A stretch of DNA of 64,000 nt from Rubrivivax sp. GTDB taxonomy: Bacteria; Pseudomonadota; Gammaproteobacteria; Burkholderiales; Burkholderiaceae_C. The position numbers and the translations under genes are program-made. Under the pieces are notes generated by a model, which searched no databases, was not told the origin of the DNA, and saw only the letters and a list, made by a program, of their open reading frames with translations. Shown here one piece after another: positions 38,197 through 47,457 of the stretch. Within the stretch, counting starts at the first letter, position 1, and every line of letters starts with the position of its first letter. The stretch is from positions 1-64,000 of the forward strand of contig JAIXRN010000017.1 in assembly GCA_027485165.1 (NCBI GenBank). Reading direction: 5' to 3'.

Positions 38197-38946
38197 ATGA
38201 CCCCGCCGCCGCCCCTCACAGCCCTGCCCGATCTGCCCAGCCAACTGCACACCGCCGGCTGGGCGGTGTTGCCGGCCGCTGCGCTGCAGTCCCTGTGCGG
38301 CAGCCAGCCAGCGGCCTGGGCGGAATGGCTGCCCTTGTGGCAAGACCTGCCACCCGACCCGCACCTGCGCGACGGCGGCCGCTACCGGCGGCGGCGTCAC
38401 GGCTGCTTTACGGTCGCGGCCGGTCAGGTGGCCGCGGTGCCGCACCGCGCGCACTGGCAGCCGCTGGCATACAACGCCCTGCATGGCGGCTATGAACGCT
38501 GGTTCGAGCCCCTGCCCCCGGCCCTGGTGGCCGACCCCGCCTGGGCCGGGCTGCTGGCGGGCCTGGCCCAGGCGGCGGCATTGCTGGGGCCAGCGCCCTG
38601 CTGGTACGGTGAAGCGCACATGTTTCGCATCGACACTGCGGGTGGCATCGGGCGACCCACGCCCGAAGGCGCACACCGCGACGGTGTCGACCTGGTGGCG
38701 GTACTGCTGGTCGGCCGCCACAACGTGAAGGGCGGCGAGACCCGTGTCTTCGACGCCCGCGGCACGCAGGGCCAGCGCTTCACGCTGGCCGAGCCCTTCA
38801 GCGTGCTGCTGCTGGACGACGAGCGCGTGATCCACGAGACCACGCCCATCCAGCCGCAGCAGCCGGCGGAACCGGCCTGGCGCGACACCCTGGTGGTGAC
38901 GCTGCGCCGCGGGGGCTTCCAGGGTCCGCAAGGGGCAGCGGCATGA
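38197..38946 (+). CDS. 2-oxoglutarate/Fe(II) dioxygenase (2OG-Fe_Oxy_2 family)
   Basis: A 249-residue protein of the family that includes the Bacillus L-isoleucine 4-hydroxylase and other free-amino-acid hydroxylases. The iron site is visible: H160-x-D162 in EGAHRDGVD and the distal H213 in RVIHETTP; GGETRVFD follows in the usual place for the jelly-roll. No signal peptide, so cytoplasmic. It overlaps the next gene by ATGA, implying shared function with a PLP-dependent serine/threonine-type dehydratase. An amino-acid hydroxylase feeding that enzyme is the natural inference; the substrate is not known. Confidence 0.85.
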   Translation: MTPPPPLTALPDLPSQLHTAGWAVLPAAALQSLCGSQPAAWAEWLPLWQDLPPDPHLRDGGRYRRRRHGCFTVAAGQVAAVPHRAHWQPLAYNALHGGYERWFEPLPPALVADPAWAGLLAGLAQAAALLGPAPCWYGEAHMFRIDTAGGIGRPTPEGAHRDGVDLVAVLLVGRHNVKGGETRVFDARGTQGQRFTLAEPFSVLLLDDERVIHETTPIQPQQPAEPAWRDTLVVTLRRGGFQGPQGAAA

Positions 38947-39986
38947 ACCCGGCAGCCGCCGAAGCGGCCGCCGCCCCGCTGGCGATCCACTTTGACGACA
39001 TCAGCGCGGCGGCCCAGCGGCTGCAGGGCGTGGCCCACCGAACGCCGGTGCTCACGTCCAGCACGCTGGACGCGCTGACCGGCGCCCAGGTCTTCCTGAA
39101 GTGCGAAAACCTGCAGCGCATGGGCGCCTTCAAGTTCCGCGGGGCGTACAACGCGCTGGCGCGCTTTTCGCCCGAACAGCGCCGCGCCGGGGTGATCGCG
39201 TTTTCGTCGGGCAACCATGCCCAGGCCATCGCGCTCTCGGCACGGCTGCTGGGCATGCCGTCGGTGATCGTGATGCCGCAGGATTCGCCCACGGCCAAGC
39301 TGGCGGCCACGCGCGGCTACCAGCAGGGCCAGCCCGGCAGCGAAGTGCTGCTGTACGACCGCTACACCGAAGACCGCGAAGCCATTGGCCGACGCATCGC
39401 CGCCGAGCGCGGCATGACCTTGATCCCGCCGTACGACCACCCCGACGTGATGGCCGGGCAGGGCACGGCAGCGTTGGAACTGCTGCAGCAGACCGCCGAG
39501 AGCGGGCCGCTGGACCTGCTGCTGGTGTGCGTGGGCGGCGGCGGGCTCGTATCAGGCTGCGCCGTCGCCGCGCGCCACCTGAACCCGGCGCTGCGCGTGG
39601 TCGGCGTCGAACCCGAAGCTGGCAACGACGTGCAGCAGAGCCTGGCCCAGGGCCGCGTCGTGCACATCGACACCCCGCGCACGATCGCCGACGGCGCGCA
39701 AACCCAGCATTGCGGCGCGCTCACCTTCCCCGTCATCCAGCGCCTGGTGGATTCGATCGTCACCGTCAGCGACGCGCAGCTGGTGCAGGCCATGCGCTTT
39801 GCCGCCGAGCGCCTGAAGCAGGTGATCGAGCCCACCGGCGCGCTGGGGCTGGCAGCGCTGATGTCGGGCCGCGCGCCCGACCGCGTCAAGGCACGCGGGC
39901 AGCGCGTGGGCGTGATCGTCAGCGGCGGCAACATCGACATCGCGCGCTACGCCGCCCTGCTGGCCGATGGCGCATCAGCCCCTTAA
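38943..39986 (+). CDS. PLP-dependent threonine/serine-type dehydratase
   Basis: A 347-residue fold-type II PLP enzyme that eliminates water and ammonia from a beta-hydroxy amino acid. The Schiff-base lysine is K64 (GAFKFRGAYNA), the cofactor phosphate loop is VCVGGGGLVSG, and SSGNHAQAIALSARL is the Asn/Ser substrate loop. There is no C-terminal ACT regulatory domain, so it is the short catabolic type (like threo-3-hydroxyaspartate ammonia-lyase, serine racemase or TdcB) rather than biosynthetic IlvA. Start overlap with the dioxygenase gene links them. Substrate specificity cannot be told from sequence. Confidence 0.9.
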   Translation: MNPAAAEAAAAPLAIHFDDISAAAQRLQGVAHRTPVLTSSTLDALTGAQVFLKCENLQRMGAFKFRGAYNALARFSPEQRRAGVIAFSSGNHAQAIALSARLLGMPSVIVMPQDSPTAKLAATRGYQQGQPGSEVLLYDRYTEDREAIGRRIAAERGMTLIPPYDHPDVMAGQGTAALELLQQTAESGPLDLLLVCVGGGGLVSGCAVAARHLNPALRVVGVEPEAGNDVQQSLAQGRVVHIDTPRTIADGAQTQHCGALTFPVIQRLVDSIVTVSDAQLVQAMRFAAERLKQVIEPTGALGLAALMSGRAPDRVKARGQRVGVIVSGGNIDIARYAALLADGASAP

Positions 39987-40013
39987 CCCACATCCCTGAA
40001 AGACGCCCTAGAC

Positions 40014-41525
40014 ATGGCCGACGCCACCACCCATCCTGCCCCGGCAACCCCCGACGGCGAAGCCGCCAAGCGCAGCAAGGACCTGGTACTGCAGCTGCTG
40101 GCCCGCCCGGCAGCCGTCAGCAGCGCCGCCATCAGCCTGGGCGGCCAGAACCTGGACTACGAGGTCGTGGCTGCCTTCCTGCCGGTGCAGCCCGCAGGTC
40201 TGGGCGGCGCTGCGGCCGACCCTGAGGCCGCCATCATGACCACGGCCTACCTGAAGAAGGGCGCCGACCCTGCCAGCCGGCCGCTGTGCTTCGCCTTCAA
40301 CGGCGGGCCGGGTTCGGCGTCGATCTGGCTGCAGTTCGGTGCCCTGGGCCCCAAGCGCGTGGTCGTGCCCGACGACGGGCAGATGGGCCCGCCGCCTTAT
40401 GCCGTGGAAGACAACCCGCACAGCTGGCTGGAGCACTTCGACCTGGTCTTCATCGACCCGCCGCACACCGGCTGGTCGGTCAGCGCCAGTGAAGCCGCGC
40501 GCAAGAAGCTGCTGTCGGTGGACGGCGACGTGGCCGCGCTGGCCGACGTCATGCGCGGCTGGCTCACGCGCCACCAGCGCTGGGGTTCGCCGCTGTACCT
40601 GGCCGGCGAAAGCTACGGCACCACGCGCGGCGCGGCTTTGTCCGAAGCCCTGCTGGACATGGGCGCGGTGCTGAGCGGCGTGATCCTGGTGTCGTGCGCG
40701 ATGGACCTACAGAGCATCGTCTTCGCGCCGGCCAACGACCTGCCTTACAGCCTGTTCCTGCCGGCCTTCGCCAATGTCTCGCAGTACCACGGGCTGCTGC
40801 AGGGCCCGCAAGCGGCTTCACCCGAGGCGGCGCGTGCGGCCGCGGAAGCCTTTGTGCAGGACGACTACGTGGCGGCGCTGCAGGCCGGCTCACGGCTGAC
40901 AGACAAGAAGCGCAGCGCCGTGGCCCGCCGCATGGCCGAACTGACCGGCCTGCCCCGCAGTCTGGTTGAAGAGCAGAACCTGCGCATCAGCGACCAGTGC
41001 TACTTCGCCGAGGCGCTGCGCGCGCGCGGCCAGGTGGTGGGCCGGCTGGAAGCCCGGGCCACAGCGCCGGCGGCGGCGCAACGCACTGGCCAGTGGGAAT
41101 TCGACCCCGGCATCGAAGCCATTGCCGGCCCCTACACCATGGCGGCGATGGCCTACTTCCGCGGCAGCCTGGGCCTGGACTTGCCGCATCGCTACCACGT
41201 GCTGTCGATGGAAGTGAACCGCGCCTGGGACTGGGCCCGTAGCAAAGGCAGCGGGCGCACGAGCATGGGCTTTGCGTCCACCAGCCCCGACCTGGCGCGC
41301 GCGCTGCGTCGCAACCCGCAGCTGAAGGTGCTGGCCGCCAGCGGACGCTACGACCTGGGCACGCCCTACAGCGCCAGCGACTGGTCGCTGGCCCAGCTGA
41401 ACGTGCCGCCTGCCGTGCTGCAGCGCGTGACCCACCGCTACTACGACGCCGGCCACATGATGTACACGCGCCAGGCCGACCTGCGCCAGCTGAAGGCTGA
41501 CCTGGCGGCCTGGTTGAAGGACTGA
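40014..41525 (+). CDS. S10-family serine carboxypeptidase
   Basis: A 503-residue alpha/beta-hydrolase peptidase of family S10. Seen: FNGGPGSASIW (oxyanion region), the nucleophile S200 in GESYGTTRG, the Asp in GRYDLGTPYSA and the His in DAGHMMYTR. IDPPHTGWS corresponds to the family's conserved DxPxGTGYS segment with His in place of Gly. No signal peptide is visible, unlike eukaryotic S10 enzymes, so it may be cytoplasmic. It follows the dehydratase gene by 27 bases and may be co-transcribed with it. Confidence 0.9.
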   Translation: MADATTHPAPATPDGEAAKRSKDLVLQLLARPAAVSSAAISLGGQNLDYEVVAAFLPVQPAGLGGAAADPEAAIMTTAYLKKGADPASRPLCFAFNGGPGSASIWLQFGALGPKRVVVPDDGQMGPPPYAVEDNPHSWLEHFDLVFIDPPHTGWSVSASEAARKKLLSVDGDVAALADVMRGWLTRHQRWGSPLYLAGESYGTTRGAALSEALLDMGAVLSGVILVSCAMDLQSIVFAPANDLPYSLFLPAFANVSQYHGLLQGPQAASPEAARAAAEAFVQDDYVAALQAGSRLTDKKRSAVARRMAELTGLPRSLVEEQNLRISDQCYFAEALRARGQVVGRLEARATAPAAAQRTGQWEFDPGIEAIAGPYTMAAMAYFRGSLGLDLPHRYHVLSMEVNRAWDWARSKGSGRTSMGFASTSPDLARALRRNPQLKVLAASGRYDLGTPYSASDWSLAQLNVPPAVLQRVTHRYYDAGHMMYTRQADLRQLKADLAAWLKD

Positions 41526-41571
41526 AGGGCTGAACGGCTGACGGGCTGACGATCTGAAGGGCTGGCGACCG
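41526..41571. repeat. Degenerate GGCTGA(C/A) repeats in a convergent gap
   Basis: The 46 bases between the S10 peptidase stop and the SDR stop are made of imperfect units such as GGGCTGAACGGCTGACGGGCT, continuing the end of the peptidase gene. Minor low-complexity sequence with no clear role. Confidence 0.5.
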
Positions 41572-42318
41572 TCAGGCGTCGCGCACGTCAGCGGTCACGT
41601 TCTGGCCGAAGTCTGGCCGCGCCAGGAAGGCCAGCACCTTGGCTGCCGCATCGGCCGGGCTGTCCAGCAGGCCGGCGGTCTTCAGCGCGGCAAAGCGTGC
41701 CTGTTCGGGGAAGCGCGCCGGGTCGGCGCCACGCAATTGCTGCTGCATGTCGGTATCGATCACACCCGGGGCCAGCGACGCCACCCGGGCCGGGTTAGGC
41801 AGGGCAGCCTGTTCCAGCGCGATGGCGCGGGCCAGGTGGTCCATGCCGGCCTTCACCGCGCAATAGCTGGCGCTGCCGGCCATCGCCCGCCGGCCCAGGC
41901 CGGATGAAATGAACAGCAGCCGCCGCGGCACCTGCCAGTGCGCGGTGGCGCGCAGGAAGGCTGCGCTCAGCAACACAGGCGCTTCCAGCCCGACGCGCAG
42001 CGCGCGCGCCAGGTTGGCACTGTCGGTGTCGTGCAGGGGTGCGGGGTCGCTCAGGGCGGCAGCGTTGTTGATCAGGGTCACCGTCGCAGGCTGGTGCGGG
42101 TGCTGCTGCGTCAGCCAGGCTTCCAGCCGGGCGGCCACGGGCGCGGCATCGACCAGATCCACCGTCCACTGTTCCAGGTCGCTGCCCTGCACCACCCACA
42201 GGTCGGCCGTGTGGCGGGACAGGGTCAGCAGCTGTTGGCCGCTTTTCAGCAGCTGTTCAGCCAGGGCGGCGCCCAGGCCGCGTGACGCGCCGGTCAGGAT
42301 GGTGAGGTGCATGTGCAT
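41572..42318 (-). CDS. Short-chain dehydrogenase/reductase (sepiapterin/benzil-reductase-like)
   Basis: A 248-residue NAD(P)-dependent oxidoreductase. The N-terminal cofactor loop TGASRGLGAALAEQLL, the NNAA motif (TLINNAAALSDPAP) and the active-site Ser-Tyr-Lys (FISSGLG... SYCAVKAGMD) are all present. The C-terminal PGVIDTDMQQQLR and the overall pattern resemble the YueD/benzil-reductase and sepiapterin-reductase branch. Substrate unknown. The second Met (MHLTILTGA, two codons in) may be the true start. It is the last of a minus-strand set running glpQ-MFS-RluA-SDR. Confidence 0.88.
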   Translation of the reverse strand: MHMHLTILTGASRGLGAALAEQLLKSGQQLLTLSRHTADLWVVQGSDLEQWTVDLVDAAPVAARLEAWLTQQHPHQPATVTLINNAAALSDPAPLHDTDSANLARALRVGLEAPVLLSAAFLRATAHWQVPRRLLFISSGLGRRAMAGSASYCAVKAGMDHLARAIALEQAALPNPARVASLAPGVIDTDMQQQLRGADPARFPEQARFAALKTAGLLDSPADAAAKVLAFLARPDFGQNVTADVRDA

Positions 42319-42382
42319 GGGCCCGAGGATAGTCAGGCTGCGGCCTGGCGTGCTTGACGCCGCGCAAGCCCTTGGATGGCGT

Positions 42383-43117
42383 TCAGAACGGCGCCGGCAG
42401 CACCCAGCGCAGGCGTTCGCCTGTCAGCGGGTGCGGCAGCGCCAGCTCGCTGGCATGCAGCAACAGCCGCGCGGCGCGCAGCGGCGCAGGCGCGTACAGC
42501 GCGTCGCCCCGGATCGGGTGGCCGACGTGCGCCAGGTGCACGCGCAGCTGGTGCGTACGGCCGGTGACGGGCACCAGGCGCAGCCGCGTGCCGCCTTCGG
42601 GTTCTTCGCCGGGCAGGCGCTGCCACAGCGTGAGCGAAGGCCGCCCGGTCTGATGGTCCACCTTCTGCCGCGGGCGCTGTGGCCAGTCGGCAACCAGCGG
42701 CAGGTCGATGCGGCCGCTGTCCTGTTCGGTACCGGGTTCACCACCCGGCCCGCCGTTTCTGCCGAGGCAGCCTTCGACGACTGCGATGTAGGCCTTGTCG
42801 ACCAGCCGTTGCTCGAAGGCCATGCTCAGCACGCGCTGCGCGGCCGCCCCACGCGCCAGCACCATCAGGCCCGATGTCGCCTGGTCCAGCCGGTGCACCA
42901 CCAGCGCGTCGGGGTAGTCGGCCTGCACCCAGGCTGCCAGGTTGTCGCGCCCGGCTTCGCCCCGGCCGGGCACTGCAAGCAAGCCTGCGGGCTTGTCCAG
43001 CACCAGCAGGACGGGGTCGATGTGGACGTAGCGCAAGCCGGAGCGGGTGGGCGCTGCACCTTGGGTGCCGATGGCGCTGGTGGCAGCATGTTGGCCCGGT
43101 GCTGTGGGGTCGGTCAT
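42383..43117 (-). CDS. RluA-family pseudouridine synthase
   Basis: A 244-residue rRNA/tRNA pseudouridine synthase. The catalytic motif is VVHRLDQATSGLMVLARG, with LLVLDKPAGLLAVPGRG before it and RTHQLRVHLAHVGHPIRGD after it. There is no S4 domain, as in RluA (which modifies 23S U746 and tRNA U32) rather than RluC/D. The short Gly-rich insert GRNGGPGGEPGTE near the middle is unusual but lies in a loop. Exact target not assignable. Confidence 0.9.
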   Translation of the reverse strand: MTDPTAPGQHAATSAIGTQGAAPTRSGLRYVHIDPVLLVLDKPAGLLAVPGRGEAGRDNLAAWVQADYPDALVVHRLDQATSGLMVLARGAAAQRVLSMAFEQRLVDKAYIAVVEGCLGRNGGPGGEPGTEQDSGRIDLPLVADWPQRPRQKVDHQTGRPSLTLWQRLPGEEPEGGTRLRLVPVTGRTHQLRVHLAHVGHPIRGDALYAPAPLRAARLLLHASELALPHPLTGERLRWVLPAPF

Positions 43118-43145
43118 GCGGCGGGTTGTGGAGGGTATAGGGCCT

Positions 43146-44405
43146 TCATGGGGCCTTCATCGGGCACTCAGTCGGGCGCTCGGCCACCAGGGCGTCGCGC
43201 TGGGCCAGCGCCGGGAAAAGGCGCAGCCACAGGCCCGCCACCAGCAGCGTGCCCAGGCCACCCAGCACCACCGACCCCACCGGCCCCAGCAGCGCGGCGG
43301 TGGCGCCGCTCTCGAATTCGCCCAACTGGTTGGATGCGCCGATGAAGACCGAGTTGACGGCGCTCACCCGCCCGCGCATGGCGTCAGGCGTTTCCAGCTG
43401 CACCAGCGTGGACCGGATGACGACGCTGACCATGTCGGCCGCGCCGCTGACGGCCAGAGCAGCCATCGACAGCCACAGGCTGGTGGACAGCCCGAACACC
43501 AGCATCGACAGGCCGAACACCCCCACAGCGCCCAGCAGGATGTGCCCGCTGCGGCGCCGCACCGGCCAGCGCGACAGCGCCAGCGACATGGCCAGCGCCC
43601 CGACCGCCGGTGCCGCCCGCAGCAGGCCCAGGCCCCAGGGGCCCACCTGCAGGATGTCCTTGGCGAAGATGGGCAGCAGCGCCGTGGCGCCGCCCAGCAG
43701 CACGGCGAACAGGTCCAGCGAGATGGCGCCCAGCACCACCTTCTGGCGGTAGACGAAGTGCACGCCTGCCAGCAGGGTGGCCCAGGTGGCGGGTTCACGC
43801 TGGCGCAAGGCCGTGCTGTAACGGATGAACAGGCACAGCGCACCGGCAAAGGCAAACAGGGCGGCACAGCTGGCGTAGGTGGCTGCCGCACCGGCCACGT
43901 AGATCAGCCCGCCCAGTGCCGGGCCAGCGATGATGGCGCCCTGCATGCCCGCCGAGCTGAAGGCCAGGGCCCGCGGCAACACGGGCGCCGGAACCAGGCT
44001 GGGCGTCAGCGCCTGCTGGGCCGGCATCTGAAAGGCGCGCACCGCGCCCAGCACGACCGAGATGCCCAGCAGCAGGTCGCGCCCCGCCCAGCCGCCGGCG
44101 CTGGCCGCGCAGAGCAGGGCGCTGACGCCCACCTGCACCCCCAGGCAGGCCGCGACGATGCGCGCGCGGTCGTGGCGGTCGATCAGGTGGCCGGCCCACA
44201 GCGCCAGCAGCAGTGCCGGGGCGAACTGCAGCAGGCCCACCAGGCCCAGGTCCCAGGCCGACCCCGTCAGGTCGTACATCTGCCAGCCCACGGCCACCAT
44301 CAGCATCTGGCTGGCGGCAGTACCGGCCAGGCGCGCGACCCAGAACTGCATGAAGGCGCGGTAAGCGAACAGCGACCCGCTGTCGCCGCTGGCGGCCAGG
44401 CTCAT
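43146..44405 (-). CDS. Major facilitator superfamily transporter (EntS-like)
   Basis: A 419-residue inner-membrane carrier with about twelve hydrophobic helices. The start FAYRAFMQFWVARLAGTAASQMLMVAVGWQMYDLTG and the motif-A loop GHLIDRHDRARIV match the MFS group that includes the enterobactin exporter EntS. Substrate unknown; no siderophore genes are nearby. It overlaps the glycerophosphodiesterase stop by ATGA, so the two are co-translated. Confidence 0.88.
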   Translation of the reverse strand: MSLAASGDSGSLFAYRAFMQFWVARLAGTAASQMLMVAVGWQMYDLTGSAWDLGLVGLLQFAPALLLALWAGHLIDRHDRARIVAACLGVQVGVSALLCAASAGGWAGRDLLLGISVVLGAVRAFQMPAQQALTPSLVPAPVLPRALAFSSAGMQGAIIAGPALGGLIYVAGAAATYASCAALFAFAGALCLFIRYSTALRQREPATWATLLAGVHFVYRQKVVLGAISLDLFAVLLGGATALLPIFAKDILQVGPWGLGLLRAAPAVGALAMSLALSRWPVRRRSGHILLGAVGVFGLSMLVFGLSTSLWLSMAALAVSGAADMVSVVIRSTLVQLETPDAMRGRVSAVNSVFIGASNQLGEFESGATAALLGPVGSVVLGGLGTLLVAGLWLRLFPALAQRDALVAERPTECPMKAP

Positions 44406-45409
44406 GGCACAGGGGGAGGCAGCGGCCGGCCGCGGCGGGCCAGGGCCGCGCGCACGCGGTCGGGGTAGTCGCTGATCAGGCCGTCCACGCCCCAGTCCAG
44501 CAGGCGGTCGATGTGCTCGGGCTCGTTCACGGTCCAGGGCACGACCTTCAGTTTCAGGGCCTGGGCTTCGGCCAGCGTTTCGCGCGTCAGGTCGCCGTGG
44601 AAGGGCGACCAGGTGCTGGCGCCCGCGGCCTGCACCAGGCGCGGCACCGAAGCGCCGAAGTCTTCCAGCTTCAGCCCGGCCGTCCAGCGCGGGTCGGCCA
44701 CGTTGTCCAGCCAGGGCTGGCGTGCCGTCAGCGCCACCCGCGGCAGTTCAGGCGCCAGCCTGCGCACGGCGGCCAGGCTGCGCCAGTCGAAGCTCTGCAC
44801 GCTGACGCGCCCGGCCATGCCATGCTGACGCACGCTGGCCACCAGGGCGCGGGCGAAGACCTCGGGGTCGGCGCTGGCTTCGGGCAGCAGCGGGTTGATC
44901 TTGGTTTCGATGTTCAGCCGCACGTGGCCCGTCTGGGACTTCGGGCCAGCCTGCAGCAGGGCGAAGACCTGGGCCAGGGTGGGCATGCTCTCGCCGTCCA
45001 CGGCTTGCTGGGATGGAAACTGGCTGGCATAGCGGCTACCCGGCCGCAGCCGGCCGACGTCGAAGGCCTGCAGTTCGGCCAGGCTCAGGTCGCGCACCGC
45101 CGGCCCGGGGGCGGGGCCGGGCAGCCAGTCGCCGCCCGTCTTGCGCACCAGGTCGGGGTTCAGGCGCAGGTCGTGGCCGACCAGCAATTCGCAGTCGAGG
45201 CTGAGCACCAGGTCCAGCTCCAGCGTGTCAACGCCCAGGGCCAGGGCGGCGCGAAAGCCGGCCAGGGTGTTTTCAGGCGCCAGGCCGCGCGCGCCGCGGT
45301 GGCCCTGCAGGTCAAAGGCGTGAAGCGGCATGCAGGCCAGCAGGCACAGGGCGAACAGCAGGTGGCGGCAGCGGAACAAGGCAGGGCCTGGCTGAAAACG
45401 GTCTGGCAT
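44402..45409 (-). CDS. glpQ: Glycerophosphodiester phosphodiesterase, periplasmic
   Basis: Hydrolyses deacylated phospholipids (glycerophosphodiesters) to glycerol-3-phosphate and an alcohol. From the ATG at 45409 it is 335 residues with a signal peptide (LLFALCLLACMPLHA). The GDPD active site is visible: LQGHRGARGLAPENTLAGF with the general acid/base His, the metal ligands ELD (DTLELDLVLS), the second His in LVGHDLRLNPD, and the C-terminal WTVNEPEHIDRLLDWGVDGLISDYPD. An upstream extension of the frame is not conserved. It overlaps the MFS gene downstream. Confidence 0.93.
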   Translation of the reverse strand: MPDRFQPGPALFRCRHLLFALCLLACMPLHAFDLQGHRGARGLAPENTLAGFRAALALGVDTLELDLVLSLDCELLVGHDLRLNPDLVRKTGGDWLPGPAPGPAVRDLSLAELQAFDVGRLRPGSRYASQFPSQQAVDGESMPTLAQVFALLQAGPKSQTGHVRLNIETKINPLLPEASADPEVFARALVASVRQHGMAGRVSVQSFDWRSLAAVRRLAPELPRVALTARQPWLDNVADPRWTAGLKLEDFGASVPRLVQAAGASTWSPFHGDLTRETLAEAQALKLKVVPWTVNEPEHIDRLLDWGVDGLISDYPDRVRAALARRGRPLPPPVP

Positions 45410-45593
45410 TGTCGCCTTGGCGTCAGGCCCGCTGCGGGTTAGGCAGCTTGCGCGGCAGCGGCCATGCCGGTAAACCCCTGGGCTGCGCTGTGCCCGCAGC
45501 CCGGGTCGGCCGACAAGGCCTGCGTGTTCCGGCCCTACTGCCCCATTTTTCGCCCTTTCCGCCGCTCTGCCGGAATGTCCAGGAGACTTCACT
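45410..45593. other. Divergent region glpQ / acyl-CoA ligase
   Basis: 184 bases with no gene. It must hold promoters for both divergent genes. The only clear element is AGGAGA (45581-45586), a Shine-Dalgarno for the TTG start at 45594. Confidence 0.5.
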
Positions 45594-47441
45594 TTGGCCG
45601 CATCCACCACCGACCAGCGCCCTGATGTCCGATCAGATGTCCGCTCGGACACCCGTGCCGACACACGCACGGACACACGCCCCCATGCCGCCGCCTGGCC
45701 GGCGCGGCTGCCGCGTGATCTGGTGATCCCGCAGACCACGCTGTGGTTCAACCTGGAAGTCAGCGCGCGCCGCTACCCCGACAAGGCGGCCTACATCTTT
45801 CTGGGCTGCAGCCTGAGCTACGCCGAACTGCACCGCCAGGCCGAAGCCCTGGCCGGCTGGCTGCAGGCGCAGGGCGTGCAGCGTGGCGACCGCGTGGCGC
45901 TGTTCATGCAGAACTGCCCGCAGTTCGTCGTCGCCTTCTATGCCGTGCAGCGCGCCGACGCCGTGGTGGTGCCCGTGAACCCGATGAACCGGGCCGACGA
46001 GTTCGGCCACTACATCACCGACCCCGAGACCCGCGTCGTCATCACCACCGCCGACCTGGCCGCCATCGTGGCCCAGGCCGACTCGGCATTGCCCCCGGCC
46101 CAGCGCCTGAAGCGCTTGCTGGTGACGCGCTTTGCCGACGCCATGCCCGAAGGCGGCATCGACCCCGCCGAAGCCCCGGCCGCCCCGGTGCTGGCCTGGC
46201 TGCAGGCTGAACACCCGCTGCCCGGTGCCCCAGACGTCGCCGGCGGCGCCGTGCGCTGGGCTGACGCGCTGGCCGCCGGCTTGCAGCCCACGCCACCGCA
46301 GGCCCAGCCCGACGACATGGCCCTGCTGCCGTACACCAGCGGCACCACGGGCCTGCCCAAGGGCTGCATCCACACCCACCGCACCCTGCTGCCGAACATC
46401 GTGGGCGGGGCGCTGTGGGGCCATGTCAGCGCCGAGAGCATCAGCCTGGGTGTGGTGCCGATGTTCCACATCACCGGCATGCTGTACGGCGCGCTGAGCC
46501 CGGTGTTCCACGGCTGCACCGTGCTGTTGATGCCGCGCTGGGACCGTGAACTGGCCGGGCGACTGATCTCGCGCCACCAGGTCACGCACTGGACCTGCAT
46601 CCCCACCATGATCATCGACCTGTTCGGCAGCCCGAACTACAGGAGCTTCGACCTCAGCAGCCTGCGCTACCTGTCCGGCGGCGGCGCGGCCATGCCGCAG
46701 GCCGTGGCCGAAAGGCTGCAGGCCGAATTCGGCCTGACCTTCGCCGAAGGCTATGGCCTGACGGAGACCGCCGCACCCAGCCATGCCAACCCGCCCGAAC
46801 GCGCCAAGCTGCAGTGCCTGGGCATTCCGCTGTTCGGCACCGACAGCCGTGTCATCGACCCCGACACCGGGCGCGAGATGCCCAGCGGCGAGACGGGCGA
46901 GATCGTCACCCACGGCCCGATGGTCTTCAAGGGCTACTGGCGCCACCCCGAGGCCACGCGCGCGGCCTTCATCGACATCGACGGCAAGCCCTTCTTCCGC
47001 ACCGGCGATCTGGGCCGCCGCGACGATGAAGGCTATTTCTTCATCACCGACCGCCTGAAGCGCATGATCAACGCCAGTGGCTACAAGGTCTGGCCCAGCG
47101 AAGTGGAACTGCTGCTCTTCAAGTGCCCGCTGGTGCAGGAAGCCTGCGTCATCGCTTCGCGCGACGCCTACCGCGGCGAAACCGTGAAGGCCGTGATCGT
47201 GCTGCGCACCGAAGCGCGCCACAGCGCGCAGCCGCAGGACATCATCGACTGGGCGCGCGAACACATGGCCGCCTACAAGGTGCCGAAGATCGTGGAATTC
47301 GCCGACAGCCTGCCCAAGAGTGGGTCGGGCAAGGTGATGTGGCGGCTGCTGCAGGACCAGGAAAAGCAGGCCGCAGGAGCAGCGCAAGCCGCAGTGGCAG
47401 CCCAGGCCGCAGGCCCGGCGGCCGGCAGCGCGGTGCGCTGA
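45594..47441 (+). CDS. Acyl-CoA synthetase (AMP-binding, long-chain-fatty-acid-type)
   Basis: A 615-residue adenylate-forming enzyme that activates a carboxylic acid to its CoA thioester. The A3 loop YTSGTTGLPKGCIHTHR, A5 GYGLTETAAP, A7/A8 RTGDLGRRDDEGYFFITDRLKRMI and the A10 catalytic lysine in LPKSGSGKVMWR are all intact. The start is a TTG placed 8 bases after AGGAG. The first ~35 residues are a repetitive charged tail (SDVRSDTRADTRTDTR) from a short DNA repeat, followed by an Ala-rich C-terminal tail after residue 590. Probably for medium- or long-chain fatty acids, by similarity only. Confidence 0.9.
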   Translation: MAASTTDQRPDVRSDVRSDTRADTRTDTRPHAAAWPARLPRDLVIPQTTLWFNLEVSARRYPDKAAYIFLGCSLSYAELHRQAEALAGWLQAQGVQRGDRVALFMQNCPQFVVAFYAVQRADAVVVPVNPMNRADEFGHYITDPETRVVITTADLAAIVAQADSALPPAQRLKRLLVTRFADAMPEGGIDPAEAPAAPVLAWLQAEHPLPGAPDVAGGAVRWADALAAGLQPTPPQAQPDDMALLPYTSGTTGLPKGCIHTHRTLLPNIVGGALWGHVSAESISLGVVPMFHITGMLYGALSPVFHGCTVLLMPRWDRELAGRLISRHQVTHWTCIPTMIIDLFGSPNYRSFDLSSLRYLSGGGAAMPQAVAERLQAEFGLTFAEGYGLTETAAPSHANPPERAKLQCLGIPLFGTDSRVIDPDTGREMPSGETGEIVTHGPMVFKGYWRHPEATRAAFIDIDGKPFFRTGDLGRRDDEGYFFITDRLKRMINASGYKVWPSEVELLLFKCPLVQEACVIASRDAYRGETVKAVIVLRTEARHSAQPQDIIDWAREHMAAYKVPKIVEFADSLPKSGSGKVMWRLLQDQEKQAAGAAQAAVAAQAAGPAAGSAVR

Positions 47442-47457
47442 GGGCGCAGGCCCAGGC

